A stretch of DNA of 64,000 bases from positions 1 through 64,000 of the forward strand of contig NZ_FOFR01000005.1 in assembly GCF_900110955.1 (NCBI RefSeq), given 5' to 3'. This DNA comes from Lentzea xinjiangensis (lineage in GTDB: Bacteria; Actinomycetota; Actinomycetes; Mycobacteriales; Pseudonocardiaceae). The position numbers and the translations under genes are program-made. Shown piece after piece: positions 16,408 to 24,752 of this stretch. Every line of letters starts with the position of its first letter. The first letter of the stretch is position 1. Below the pieces are notes generated by a model. The model saw only the letters and a list, made by a program, of their open reading frames with translations. It had not been told where the DNA came from and searched no databases.

Positions 16408-16463
16408 CCGCGAGGCGGGCCCGAACACCGCACTGTCCCCTGGTGTTCGGGCCCGCCTCGCGG
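16408..16463. terminator. Perfect 22-bp hairpin terminator shared by convergent genes
   Basis: Arms 16408-16429 and 16442-16463 are perfectly complementary over 22 bases (core GAGGCGGGCCCGAACACC) around a 12-base loop. The hairpin sits between the stops of DUF4360 copy 2 (+) and the small secreted protein gene (-), so it probably serves both. Confidence 0.85.
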
Positions 16464-16483
16464 CGGGCGAGCGGCTCCCGGTG

Positions 16484-16810
16484 CTACCGGCCGTCCGGCA
16501 CCGACGGCGTGCAGAAGACCGCCAGCACGGTCTCGTCCTCGTCGTCCTCGCTCAGCTCGATGGAACCGCACTCGAACCTGGCCGAGCCGTGGTCGAGCAG
16601 GGTGAGCACCCCGCGGTCGTCCCGGTCTTCCTCCTCCTCGCTGGAACAACCGGCGGCGCTGATCGCGAACAAGCCGCCGTCGAGGTGCTCGATGTGCAAC
16701 GTCCGCGCGCACGTCACGTGGAGGCCGGGCTCGGCCTGGGCCGCCGACGTCAGAACCCCGCAGGTCAGCAGCATGCTCACGCCGAGCGTGCCGACGATCA
16801 GTCGCTTCAT
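16484..16810 (-). CDS. Small acidic secreted hypothetical protein
   Basis: The protein has 108 residues from ATG 16810, with GGAGGAAAG directly upstream. A signal peptide (MKRLIVGTLGVSMLLTCGVL) precedes a mature domain of about 83 residues with four cysteines (VTCART, AAGCSS, FECGS, VFCTPS) and two acidic runs (SSEEEEDRDD, SEDDEDE). The paired Cys and beta-like spacing suggest a compact disulfide-bonded fold. The acidic runs might bind cations. I do not recognise a family. It lies 122 bases downstream of ilvA on the same strand. Confidence 0.75.
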   Translation of the reverse strand: MKRLIVGTLGVSMLLTCGVLTSAAQAEPGLHVTCARTLHIEHLDGGLFAISAAGCSSEEEEDRDDRGVLTLLDHGSARFECGSIELSEDDEDETVLAVFCTPSVPDGR

Positions 16811-16932
16811 CTTTCCTCCACATCGCGGACGTGCACGAGGCGCGGACCGGGCTGGACGCCGCGCTGGAGGTGGGGTTCCCGTGCCGGAGGCCGAGTGGTG
16901 TGGAATCACCCCATCGGGGTTCCGCGCACCGG

Positions 16933-18168
16933 TCAGATCAGGAAGCGGTACGCCGTCGACCCCGGCTCGACGTGCTGGATCCGCAGCGGGGACTCCTTCA
17001 TCCGCCCCCACAGCAGGTCGTAGTCCTCGCGCCGGCCGAGCTCGATGCACACCAGCGCGGCCCCGGTCTCCCGGTTGTCCCGCTTCACGTACTCGAACTG
17101 CACGATGTCGTCGTCCTTGCCCAGCACGTCGTCCAGGAACCGCCGCAGCGCGCCGGGCTCCTGCGGGAACTCGACCAGGAACCAGTGCTTCAGGCCGCGG
17201 TGGACCATCGACCGCTCGACGATCTCGGCGTAGCGCGAGACGTCGTTGTTGCCGCCGGACAGCAGGCACACCACGGTCGAGTCCGGCGCCACGGAGATCT
17301 CCTCCAGCAGCGCGGCGGAGGCGAGGGCGCCCGCCGGTTCCGCGATGATGCCGTCGACCTGGTACAGCTCCAGCATCTCGGTGCAGACCGCGCCCTCGGC
17401 CACGGTGAGCAGCTCGGCTCCGCTGTCGCGCACCATCGGGAACGTCACCTCGCCGGCCCTGCGGACCGCGGCGCCGTCGACGAACGAGTCGACCTCGGGC
17501 AGCGTGACCGGGTGGCCCGCCTCCACCGCGGCGATCATGCTGGCCGCGCCGGCCGGCTCGACGCCGATGATCCGGGTGCGCGGGAAGCGCTCCTTGAACC
17601 ACGTGCCGACACCGGAGAGCAGGCCTCCGCCGCCGACCGGCACCACGACCACGTCCGGCGCGCCGCCGAGCTGCTGGACGATCTCCAGGCCGACGGTGCC
17701 CTGGCCCGCGACCGTGCGGGGGTCGTCGAAGGCCGGGACGAGGGTCGCGCCCGTCGCCTGCGCGTAGTCCTTGGCCAGCGCGGCCGCGTCGTCGTAGGTG
17801 TCGCCGTCGACGACGAGCTGCACCATGCCCTGCCCGAGGGCGGAGATGCGGTCGCGCTTCTGGCGCGGGGTCGTGCGGGGGACGTGCACGCGGCCCTCGA
17901 TGCCGAGGCGGCGGCAGGCGTAGGCCATGCCCTGCCCGTGGTTGCCCGCGGACGCGCAGACCGCGCCACCGAACGCGAGCTCGGTCTGGCACAGCAGGTT
18001 GAACGCGCCGCGCAGCTTGTAGGAGCGGCCCACCTGGAGGTCCTCGCGCTTGAACCACACGCGCGCGCCGGTCCTCTCGGACAACCGCTGGTTCACCTCG
18101 AGCGGCGTCGTGCGCGCGACCCCGCCCAGCCGGGCTGCGGCGGCGGACACCTCATCAGCGAAGGACAT
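16933..18168 (-). CDS. ilvA: Threonine ammonia-lyase (threonine dehydratase)
   Basis: The 411-residue PLP enzyme starts at ATG 18168 (MSFADEVSAAAARLGG). The PLP lysine is K51 in GRSYKLRGAF. SAGNHGQGMAYACRRL is the substrate/PLP-phosphate loop and VPVGGGGLLSG the glycine-rich phosphate site. The C-terminal ~85 residues (KHWFLVEFPQEPGALRRFL) form an ACT-like regulatory domain, so feedback by isoleucine/valine is expected from the family. It makes 2-oxobutanoate from threonine for isoleucine synthesis. It is divergent from the LPMO gene, with only 67 bases between starts. Confidence 0.93.
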   Translation of the reverse strand: MSFADEVSAAAARLGGVARTTPLEVNQRLSERTGARVWFKREDLQVGRSYKLRGAFNLLCQTELAFGGAVCASAGNHGQGMAYACRRLGIEGRVHVPRTTPRQKRDRISALGQGMVQLVVDGDTYDDAAALAKDYAQATGATLVPAFDDPRTVAGQGTVGLEIVQQLGGAPDVVVVPVGGGGLLSGVGTWFKERFPRTRIIGVEPAGAASMIAAVEAGHPVTLPEVDSFVDGAAVRRAGEVTFPMVRDSGAELLTVAEGAVCTEMLELYQVDGIIAEPAGALASAALLEEISVAPDSTVVCLLSGGNNDVSRYAEIVERSMVHRGLKHWFLVEFPQEPGALRRFLDDVLGKDDDIVQFEYVKRDNRETGAALVCIELGRREDYDLLWGRMKESPLRIQHVEPGSTAYRFLI

Positions 18169-18235
18169 GACACAACATCTTCCGTGAACGACTCGGGTCT
18201 GGCACGCGTACCCCTGGATGACAAGGGAGGTGGTC

Positions 18236-19117
18236 GTGTTTCGCCTTGTGGGCGTGCTGACGCTGCTCATGGTGCTCTCCGCGGTTCCCGCGCACGCCCA
18301 CGGCGCGCCCACCGACCCGGCGAGCAGGGCCTACCTGTGTTCACCAGGTCAGCCGGGAGCATCATCCCCGCCCTGCCGCGCCGCCGTCGCGGCGGGGCTG
18401 CCGTCCACGGAGTGGGACAACATCAGGCTGCCGGGCGTGGCCGGCCGCGACGCGGCGAGGGTCCCGGACGGCGAGCTGTGCAGCGCGGGGCTCGCGAGGT
18501 ACGCCGGTCTCGACGCGCCCAGCGCCCAGTGGCCGGTGACGAGGCTGAAGAGCACCGCCTTCACCTACCGGGCGACGATCCCGCACCAAGGCTCGTTCCG
18601 GTTCTACGTGACGCGCGAGGGCTACTCGCCGGCGGCGCCGCTGCGCTGGGCCGACCTGGAGCAGTTCCTCACCGTGACGAGCCCGCCGCTGGTGAACGGC
18701 TCCTACGCGTTCACGGTGCGGCTGCCGGAGAACCGGACGGGACGGCACCTGATCTACACGATCTGGCAGAACACCGACACCCCCGACACCTACTACTCGT
18801 GCACCGACGTAGAGGTCCCGGCGCGTGGGGCAGCGGCGAACCCGCCCGCGCCGGTGGCCGCGCCGCCCGCTCCCGCCCCGGCCAGCCCCTCCGCCGTGCC
18901 CTCCGGGCCCACCTCCAGGTCCGTGCCGGCGTCCGGGCCGGGCACCCCGCGGCCCGTGCCCGTCGCGTCGAGTGCGGACCAGCCTCCCTCCGGCGCGACG
19001 CGGTTCGGCATGGCGGCCGTCGTCGCGGCGCTGGGCGGTCTCGCGGTGCTGGGCGGGTTCGTGCTGGGCGGGTTCGTGCTGGGCGGTCTCGTGCTCCGGC
19101 GCCGGCGAATTCTGTGA
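18236..19117 (+). CDS. AA10 lytic polysaccharide monooxygenase with C-terminal membrane anchor
   Basis: The protein has 293 residues from GTG 18236, preferred over ATG 18218 because AAGGGAGG ends 5 bases before it. The signal peptide ends ...VPAHA, leaving His22 as the mature N-terminal residue (HGAPTDPASR), the first copper-brace ligand. The second is H117 in RATIPHQGSF. The ~185-residue catalytic domain contains YLCSPG and TYYSCTDVEV. A Pro/Ala/Ser-rich linker leads to a final hydrophobic helix (AAVVAALGGLAVLGGFVLGG) and RRRR, so the enzyme is probably tethered to the cell surface. AA10 enzymes oxidatively cleave chitin or cellulose. The GH19 neighbours favour chitin. Confidence 0.92.
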   Translation: MFRLVGVLTLLMVLSAVPAHAHGAPTDPASRAYLCSPGQPGASSPPCRAAVAAGLPSTEWDNIRLPGVAGRDAARVPDGELCSAGLARYAGLDAPSAQWPVTRLKSTAFTYRATIPHQGSFRFYVTREGYSPAAPLRWADLEQFLTVTSPPLVNGSYAFTVRLPENRTGRHLIYTIWQNTDTPDTYYSCTDVEVPARGAAANPPAPVAAPPAPAPASPSAVPSGPTSRSVPASGPGTPRPVPVASSADQPPSGATRFGMAAVVAALGGLAVLGGFVLGGFVLGGLVLRRRRIL

Positions 19118-19196
19118 ACGTCCCGGTCCCCGCCAGGACCCGGCCGGTCCTACGATGATCTTCGGGCGCGCAACCCAGCGAGATGAAGGTGTGCCC

Positions 19197-20435
19197 TTGA
19201 AGACTCGAAAACTGCTGGCGCTGCTGGCGATGATCGCCGCGACGCTCGTCCCGGTCGCCGGTCCGGCACCGGCGCACGCCGCCCCGTTCAAGGTGCTCGC
19301 GTTCTACAACGGCACCTGGGACAAGGCCCACATCGCCTTCGTCGCCGAGGCGAACCCCTGGCTCACCCGGGCCGGTCAGGCGAACGGCTTCACCTACGAG
19401 GCGACGACGGACTGGAACCGCCTGAACGCCCTGACCCCCGCCCAGGCGCAGGTCGTGGTCTTCCTCGACGACGCGCCCACCGGCGCCGCCGCGCGGGCTG
19501 GCTTCCAGCGCTACGTGGAGGCCGGTGGCGGGTTCTTCGGCTTCCACGTCTCGGCGTTCACGCAGAACGCGGACGAGTGGCCGTGGTACCACAACACGTT
19601 CCTGGGCAAGGGCAACTTCGTCGGCAACACCTGGGAGCCCACCACCGCGGTGCTCAGGGTCGAGACCCGCACGCACCCGTCGACGCTGCGCCTGCCGGAG
19701 CGCTTCACGTCGTCGGTGAGCGAGTGGTACAGCTGGTCGCGCGACCTGCGCACGAACCCGGACATCCAGGTCCTGGCCAGCGTCGACCCGGCGAGCTTCC
19801 CGCTGGGCACCGACCCCGCCCAGCAGTGGCGCAGCGGGTACTACCCGATCATGTGGACGAACAAGAACTTCAAGATGGTCTACGCGAACTTCGGCCACAA
19901 CGCGATGGACTACGTGAACAACGTCCCGAAGTCGTCCACCTTCGCCTCCCCGGTCCAGAACGACTTCCTCGTCGACAGCCTCCGCTGGCTGGGCGGTGCG
20001 GGCGCTCTCCCGCCACAAGGCGAGTGGAAGACGGCCGTCAACCGCGGCAACGGCAAGTGCGCCGACGCCCGTGCGGCCGGTACCGCCAACGGCACCGTCA
20101 TCCAGCAGTACTCGTGCAACGGCACCACGGCGCAGAACTTCCGCGCGGTGGCGACGACCGACGGCTACTCCCGCCTGGAGTACCGCAACGACCCGCTCAA
20201 GGTGCTCGACGTGAGCGACGTGAGCGTCGCGGACGGCGCCGGCGTCCACCTGTGGGACTACGTCGGCGGTGCCAACCAGCAGTGGCGCGTCACGACCGGC
20301 GCCGACGGCTTCTCGACGCTGACGGCCCGGCACTCGGGCAAGTGCCTGAGCGCCCCGGCCGGCGGCGCCGACGGCGGGCAGCTCGTCCAGGCGGCCTGCG
20401 ACGGGTCGGCTGCTCAGTCGTTCCGGCTGAGCTGA
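19197..20435 (+). CDS. Secreted ThuA-like domain protein with ricin-type lectin (CBM13) domain
   Basis: The protein has 412 residues from TTG 19197, which has GAAGG at suitable spacing; GTG 19191 is too close to it. A signal peptide (LKTRKLLALLAMIAATLVPV ... AHA) is followed by a ThuA/glutamine-amidotransferase-like domain at about 28-275 (FKVLAFYNGTWDKAHIAFV, VVFLDDAPTGAA, GGGFFGFHVSAF). A ricin B-lectin domain at about 285-410 carries QxW-type repeats (GTTAQNFR, ANQQWRV, AAQSFRL). ThuA-like domains in secreted actinobacterial proteins are of unknown activity. The lectin suggests galactose/xylan-type binding. Confidence 0.85.
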   Translation: MKTRKLLALLAMIAATLVPVAGPAPAHAAPFKVLAFYNGTWDKAHIAFVAEANPWLTRAGQANGFTYEATTDWNRLNALTPAQAQVVVFLDDAPTGAAARAGFQRYVEAGGGFFGFHVSAFTQNADEWPWYHNTFLGKGNFVGNTWEPTTAVLRVETRTHPSTLRLPERFTSSVSEWYSWSRDLRTNPDIQVLASVDPASFPLGTDPAQQWRSGYYPIMWTNKNFKMVYANFGHNAMDYVNNVPKSSTFASPVQNDFLVDSLRWLGGAGALPPQGEWKTAVNRGNGKCADARAAGTANGTVIQQYSCNGTTAQNFRAVATTDGYSRLEYRNDPLKVLDVSDVSVADGAGVHLWDYVGGANQQWRVTTGADGFSTLTARHSGKCLSAPAGGADGGQLVQAACDGSAAQSFRLS

Positions 20436-20791
20436 GGCGCGGTCACGGTCACCCGTTCCCCCGGTCTCGCCTCCGCCGAGGCCGGGCGGGACGAGGCCAG
20501 GAAGCCGTACATGTCGTTGAGCTGGTGCAACGCCTGCACCGCGTCCCGCCACACCGGGCAGGGCCAGGCCCGATGCCGCCCGTACCACGCCTGGCACGAC
20601 TTGCAGCGGTGCCGGGCGTCGGGCTCGTGCATCCGCAGCAGCCCCCGCCACCAGGGCAGGGCCTCGCGGAGCTGCTCGCGCAGCTCGTACACCTCGTCGG
20701 GCGAGTCAGCCCCGGCGAGCTGGTCCATGGTCTTGTAGACGACGTCGATGACGGTTCGGTGGAAGGAACCCTGTCGTTCAGCAAGCGCCAT
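20414..20791 (-). CDS. Small Cys-containing hypothetical protein
   Basis: The protein has 125 residues from ATG 20791, preceded by GGAGG 9 bases upstream. It is helical and amphipathic (TVIDVVYKTMDQL, EVYELREQLREALPWWRGLL), with a possible zinc motif HRCKSCQAWYGRHRAWPCP. Its 3' end overlaps the ThuA-like gene by 22 bases. It is divergent from the XRE-ImmA operon and shares a promoter region with palindromic sites, so it may be co-regulated. Function is unknown. Confidence 0.65.
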   Translation of the reverse strand: MALAERQGSFHRTVIDVVYKTMDQLAGADSPDEVYELREQLREALPWWRGLLRMHEPDARHRCKSCQAWYGRHRAWPCPVWRDAVQALHQLNDMYGFLASSRPASAEARPGERVTVTAPQLSRND

Positions 20792-20909
20792 GTCCCAGAA
20801 CCTCCGAGAGGTGGCGATCGGGTGGGCTGACCTGGCCGTGCCGGACCGCGTGAACACCCTCGGCAGTTGAGACAGGCACGGGGTGGAGTCTATGTTGGCC
20901 TTTGGCAGG

Positions 20910-20961
20910 CTTTCAACTGGCGAAAATCGGGTCACCCAGATAGCCCTTTCCACCAGTGGAA
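20910..20961. promoter_or_regulatory. Candidate XRE operator sites in the divergent promoter region
   Basis: Two related inverted repeats lie here: CTTTCAACTGGCGAAAA at 20910-20926 and TTCCACCAGTGGAA (arms TTCCAC/GTGGAA) at 20948-20961. The second is 33 bases before the XRE start. Their position between the divergent small gene and the XRE gene suits autoregulation. Confidence 0.4.
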
Positions 20962-20993
20962 GAGCTCACTGCGCGCTACGGGGGGAGCAGGCA

Positions 20994-21431
20994 ATGGCGG
21001 GGGAACGGTCCCTGGCTGACAAGCTCAACCACCTCTTCGCCCGGCACACCGCGCGGTCCGGCCAGGAGTACAGCAACGAACAGGTCGCGGCGGCCATCGC
21101 GGACACCGGCGTGACCATCTCCCAGAGCTACATCTGGCAGCTGCGCAAGGGCAAGAAGGACAACCCGACGTTCAAGCACTTGCAGGCCCTGGCAGGCTTC
21201 TTCGGTGTGCCGGTGAGCTACTTCTTCGACGACGCGGTCACCGACCGCGTCGACGAGCAGCTGAAGTCGTTGCAGGACGAGCAGACCAGGCTGAACGAGA
21301 TCGCTTCCGGCAGCGACGCGCAGCTCATGGCCATGCGGGCGGGAGAGCTCTCCCCGGACCGCCGGCGACTGGTCATGGAGCTGCTCGACGTCGTCTACCG
21401 ACAGGAACAGGCCGAGCGCGGTGAAGGATGA
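20994..21431 (+). CDS. XRE-family transcriptional regulator
   Basis: The protein has 145 residues from ATG 20994, preceded by GGGGGAG. A helix-turn-helix lies at about 20-75 (EQVAAAIADTGVTISQSYIWQLRKG, then FKHLQALAGFFGVPVSYFF), of the class common in Streptomyces regulators paired with ImmA-like proteases. The C-terminal helix (LSPDRRRLVMELLDVVYRQEQ) may dimerise. The peptidase gene starts 3 bases after its stop, so they form an operon. Confidence 0.88.
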   Translation: MAGERSLADKLNHLFARHTARSGQEYSNEQVAAAIADTGVTISQSYIWQLRKGKKDNPTFKHLQALAGFFGVPVSYFFDDAVTDRVDEQLKSLQDEQTRLNEIASGSDAQLMAMRAGELSPDRRRLVMELLDVVYRQEQAERGEG

Positions 21432-21434
21432 CTC

Positions 21435-21947
21435 GTGGCCGAACGAGAGTTGCGCAGGCGGTGCCGCCGCCTGCTGAACGAGCTGGACATCCAGCCACCG
21501 CTGGACGTCGAGGAGCTCTGCCGGCGCGTCGGTGACCAGCGGGGCAAGCCGATCAGGCTCATCGCCCACCCGATCCCGGTGCCCGGCCCGTTCGGCGTCT
21601 GGATCGCCACCGCCAAGGCCGACTACATCCTGTACCAGCAGGAGACGTCCAAGGCGCACCAGAACCACATCATCCTGCACGAGCTGGGGCACGTGCTGGC
21701 CGGGCACACGAGCGACGAGCAGGACGACGACCTGCTCACGGGGCTGTACCCGGACCTGGAACCGGACGCGGTCCGCCGGGCGCTGCGGCGCACCTCCTAC
21801 GACTCCGAGCACGAGCGCGAGGCCGAGACGGTCGCGACGATCATCCTGGAGTGGGCGTCGGTGCTCGACAAGGTCGCGCCGAGGGCCTCGGAGGGCCCGG
21901 CGCGCCGCATGTCCTCCTCGCTCGCGGACCGGCTGGGGTGGCTCTGA
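21435..21947 (+). CDS. ImmA/IrrE-type metallopeptidase-like protein
   Basis: The protein has 170 residues from GTG 21435. The zinc motif HELGH (H82, E83, H86) lies in NHIILHELGHVLAGH. The downstream EREAETVATIIL helix holds the expected third zinc-ligand region (Glu). ImmA/IrrE proteins cleave or inactivate partner XRE repressors, and the gene is immediately downstream of one. Whether this protein cleaves its neighbour is inference. The next gene begins one base after its stop. Confidence 0.85.
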   Translation: MAERELRRRCRRLLNELDIQPPLDVEELCRRVGDQRGKPIRLIAHPIPVPGPFGVWIATAKADYILYQQETSKAHQNHIILHELGHVLAGHTSDEQDDDLLTGLYPDLEPDAVRRALRRTSYDSEHEREAETVATIILEWASVLDKVAPRASEGPARRMSSSLADRLGWL

Positions 21948-21948
21948 C

Positions 21949-23058
21949 GTGGAGTACCTGAAGGAGACCCAGGGCATCGTCGCCTACTCCGCGCTGGTGG
22001 TGATGCTGTACCTGCTGGTGCGCCGCCCGCACGACCCGCGGCTGCGCTCGGTCACGGGGCTGGTGGCGGGCTGGGCGGTGGGCTACCCGTTCGGCAGGGC
22101 GGCGGCGAACGGCAGGTGGTTCCTCGGGCTCGACCCGATGGTCTGCCAGCTGATCCAGCACTCGATGCTGCAGGTCGGCGTCTACGGCCTGATCTGCTTC
22201 TTCATCTTCTCCGCGCTCGACGACGCCAAGGCGAGACGGCACGCGCTGCTCCAGCTCGCGCCGCTCGTCCTGTGCATCTCGGTCATGACGTGGGCGGTCC
22301 TGTCGATCCCCGACGAGATGCGGGTGGCGGCGGCGCGCGTGCCGAACTCGCTCGGCGGCGGCCCGACCGGCGTGCTGGCCATCACGGTGTTCTACGCGCT
22401 GGGCAACGGCTACCTGCTCTACGGCTTCGCGACGATGTTCGTGTGGGCCCGGCGCTACGCCCGCGGCGCCGAGCCGCGGCTGCGCAGGGGCCTGCTGCTC
22501 ACCTCGACGGGCCTCGCGCTGCTGGTGCCCGCCGACGCGATCTTCGTGTCGTCGAACGTCTCGCGCTACTTCGGCGAGCCGCTCCCCCGCTGGTTGCTGA
22601 CCGCCGCCGTGTGGTTCCTGCTGCCGGGCGTGCTGCTGTGCGTGACCGGGGTCGTCTACCCGATCGCGGCGATGCGGATCGCGGCGACCAGGCTGTGGCT
22701 GCGGCACCTGCGCGCCTACCACCGGCTCGCTCCGCTGTGGACGCTGCTGCACCAGTCGTTCCCCGAGGACGCCCTGCACCGCGTGCCGTCGCGGCGCGAC
22801 GCGTTCTCGCTGCGCGGCGTGCACCGGCGCTACTACCGGCGCGTCATCGAGTGCCGCGACGGGCTGGTGCGGATCAGCCCGTACATCGCGGAGACCCCCG
22901 AGGAGCTGCCGCTGGCCGAGAGGCTGCGGGCGGGGCTGGAGACGCGCCGGTCCGGAGTGGTCACGATGCGGCGGCCGATCGCGCTGGCGCTGCCGGAGGA
23001 CGACGGGATGGACGCCGACGTGCGGGAGCTCGAAAAGCTCGCGGTGGCGTTGCGCTGA
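21949..23058 (+). CDS. MAB_1171c-like multi-pass membrane protein
   Basis: The protein has 369 residues from GTG 21949, one base after the peptidase stop. About seven hydrophobic helices occupy residues 1-245 (GIVAYSALVVMLYLLV, VGVYGLICFFIFSAL, LLQLAPLVLCISVMTWAVL, PTGVLAITVFYALGNGYLLY, GLLLTSTGLALLVPADAIFV, WLLTAAVWFLLPGVLLCVTG). A cytoplasmic C-terminal region of about 120 residues follows (LWLRHLRAYHRLAPLWTLLH). The pattern matches the actinobacterial family annotated as MAB_1171c putative transporter, which typically sits behind XRE and ImmA genes. No transport substrate is known. Confidence 0.8.
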   Translation: MEYLKETQGIVAYSALVVMLYLLVRRPHDPRLRSVTGLVAGWAVGYPFGRAAANGRWFLGLDPMVCQLIQHSMLQVGVYGLICFFIFSALDDAKARRHALLQLAPLVLCISVMTWAVLSIPDEMRVAAARVPNSLGGGPTGVLAITVFYALGNGYLLYGFATMFVWARRYARGAEPRLRRGLLLTSTGLALLVPADAIFVSSNVSRYFGEPLPRWLLTAAVWFLLPGVLLCVTGVVYPIAAMRIAATRLWLRHLRAYHRLAPLWTLLHQSFPEDALHRVPSRRDAFSLRGVHRRYYRRVIECRDGLVRISPYIAETPEELPLAERLRAGLETRRSGVVTMRRPIALALPEDDGMDADVRELEKLAVALR

Positions 23059-23062
23059 GCTT

Positions 23063-24139
23063 ATGGTCACGGGCGTGGACCTGCCCGTGATGCCGCCGGT
23101 GAAGCCGATGCTCGCGAAGTCCGTTCCCGAGCTGCCGCGCGGGGACGGCCTGTCCTACGAGCCGAAGTGGGACGGGTTCCGCTGCGTGGTGTTCCGCGAC
23201 GGCGACGAGGTCGAGCTGGGCTCGCGCAACGACAAGCCGCTCACCCGGTACTTCCCCGAGGTCGTCGAGCTGCTCAAGCGGGCGCTGCCGCCGCGCTGCG
23301 TCGTCGACGGCGAGATCGTGCTGGTCACGCCGGACGGGCTGAGCTTCGACGTCCTGCAGCTCCGGCTGCACCCGGCCGCGTCCCGGGTCAGGAAGCTCGC
23401 GGCCGAGACCCCGGCGAGCTTCGTGGCGTTCGACCTGCTGGCGTGCGGCGACTCCGACCTCACCGCGCTGTCGCTCGGGGAGCGCCGCCGCAGGCTGGAG
23501 GAGGTCGTCTCCGAGGTCCCCGGCGTCTACCTGACACCGTCCACGACGGACCCGGACGTCGCGCAGGACTGGTTCACCCGGTTCGAGGGCGCGGGCTTCG
23601 ACGGCGTGGTGGTGAAGCCGCTGGACGGCGTCTACGAGCCGGACAAGCGCGTGATGTGGAAGGTGAAGCACGAGCGGACGGCCGACTGCGTGGTCGCCGG
23701 CTACCGCCTGCACAAGGACGGCGAGAGCGTCGGGTCGCTGGTGCTCGGCCTCTACCAGGACGGCGAGCTGCGCAACGTCGGGGTGGCGAGCAGCTTCACC
23801 GCGGCCCGCCGACGCGAGCTCGCCGAGGAGCTCGCGCCGCTGCGCGACCCCGCCGAGCACCCGTGGAGCGCGTGGGCCACGTACGAGGGGCCGGGCATGA
23901 ACAGCCGGTGGAACCCCCAGAAGCAGCTCCAGGTCGTGCTGCTCGAACCGGTCCGCGTGGCGGAGGTGCGGTACGAGCACGTGCAGGGCGGACGGTTCCG
24001 GCACACGGCGCGGCTGGTGCGCTTCCGGGAGGACAAGACACCCGCGGAGTGCACGTTCGAGCAGCTCGAAGAGGTGCCGCCGGCCGAGCTGGCCGCCCTG
24101 TTCGGTGCAGCGGAGAGACGGCGCACAATCGAGCAGTGA
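23063..24139 (+). CDS. ligC: ATP-dependent DNA ligase (LigC-like)
   Basis: The protein has 358 residues. Motif I is EPKWDGFR with the adenylated lysine K35; motif III VDGEIVL, motif IV GVVVKP and motif V MWKVKHE follow. An OB-fold occupies about 220-350 with the WNPQKQLQV segment. Length and lack of polymerase or nuclease domains match mycobacterial LigC, an accessory repair ligase. The start may instead be GTG 23075 (VDLPVMPPVKPMLAKS). It is coupled by a 4-base GTGA overlap to the yigZ-like gene. Confidence 0.9.
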   Translation: MVTGVDLPVMPPVKPMLAKSVPELPRGDGLSYEPKWDGFRCVVFRDGDEVELGSRNDKPLTRYFPEVVELLKRALPPRCVVDGEIVLVTPDGLSFDVLQLRLHPAASRVRKLAAETPASFVAFDLLACGDSDLTALSLGERRRRLEEVVSEVPGVYLTPSTTDPDVAQDWFTRFEGAGFDGVVVKPLDGVYEPDKRVMWKVKHERTADCVVAGYRLHKDGESVGSLVLGLYQDGELRNVGVASSFTAARRRELAEELAPLRDPAEHPWSAWATYEGPGMNSRWNPQKQLQVVLLEPVRVAEVRYEHVQGGRFRHTARLVRFREDKTPAECTFEQLEEVPPAELAALFGAAERRRTIEQ

Positions 24140-24741
24140 AGGTGATCAGGCGGGACGGCACGCACGAGATCGAGATCCAGCGGTCGCGGTTCCTGTGCCA
24201 CGTCGCCCGCGTCGCCTCCGACCAGGAGGCTTCGGAGTTCTTCGCCCGCGTCCGCAAGGAGCACTGGCAGGCCACGCACAACTGCACGGCCTTCCGCACG
24301 GCCGGGACCCAGCGCTCGTCCGACGACGGCGAGCCCGCCGGTACGGCCGGTGTGCCGATGCTGGAGGTGCTGACGCGCCGGGACCTCGTGGACGTCGCCG
24401 TGGTCGTCACGCGCTACTACGGCGGGATCAAGCTGGGCGCGGGCGGCCTGGTCCGAGCCTACGGACGGGCGGTGTCGGAGGCGATCGACTCCGTCGGCAC
24501 GCTCACCCGCGAGCGGCACGAGACCGTTCTCCTGGCGGTGGACCACGACCAGGCCGGGAAGCTGGAGAACGCGTTGCGCGCGGCCGGGCACCACGTCGCG
24601 GACGCCGAGTACGGCCGCGACGTCACGTTCACGGTTCTCACGAAGGACCCCGACGGCTTCGAGGTCTGGCTCGCCGCTCAGACCGGCGGCGCGGTGACCG
24701 CGATCAGGGGCGAGCCGGTCGACCTCGACGTCCCCGGCTAG
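24136..24741 (+). CDS. yigZ: YigZ/IMPACT-family protein (UPF0029)
   Basis: The protein has 201 residues from GTG 24136, overlapping the ligase stop by 4 bases. The UPF0029 domain shows the family signature QRSSDDGEPAGTAGVPMLEVL and VVTRYYGGIKLGAGGLVRAY, with the preceding ATHNCTAFR. A C-terminal DUF1949 ferredoxin-like domain follows (TVLLAVDHDQAGKLENALRA). The family is conserved from bacteria to eukaryotes and linked in eukaryotes to GCN2/ribosome signalling. The bacterial role is not settled. Confidence 0.9.
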   Translation: MKVIRRDGTHEIEIQRSRFLCHVARVASDQEASEFFARVRKEHWQATHNCTAFRTAGTQRSSDDGEPAGTAGVPMLEVLTRRDLVDVAVVVTRYYGGIKLGAGGLVRAYGRAVSEAIDSVGTLTRERHETVLLAVDHDQAGKLENALRAAGHHVADAEYGRDVTFTVLTKDPDGFEVWLAAQTGGAVTAIRGEPVDLDVPG

Positions 24742-24752
24742 CACTTCGCGGC

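Noticed and set aside
18181..18217. GGGTCTGGCAC upstream of the LPMO as a DasR box
   Set aside because: The palindrome is broken and only one half resembles the consensus.
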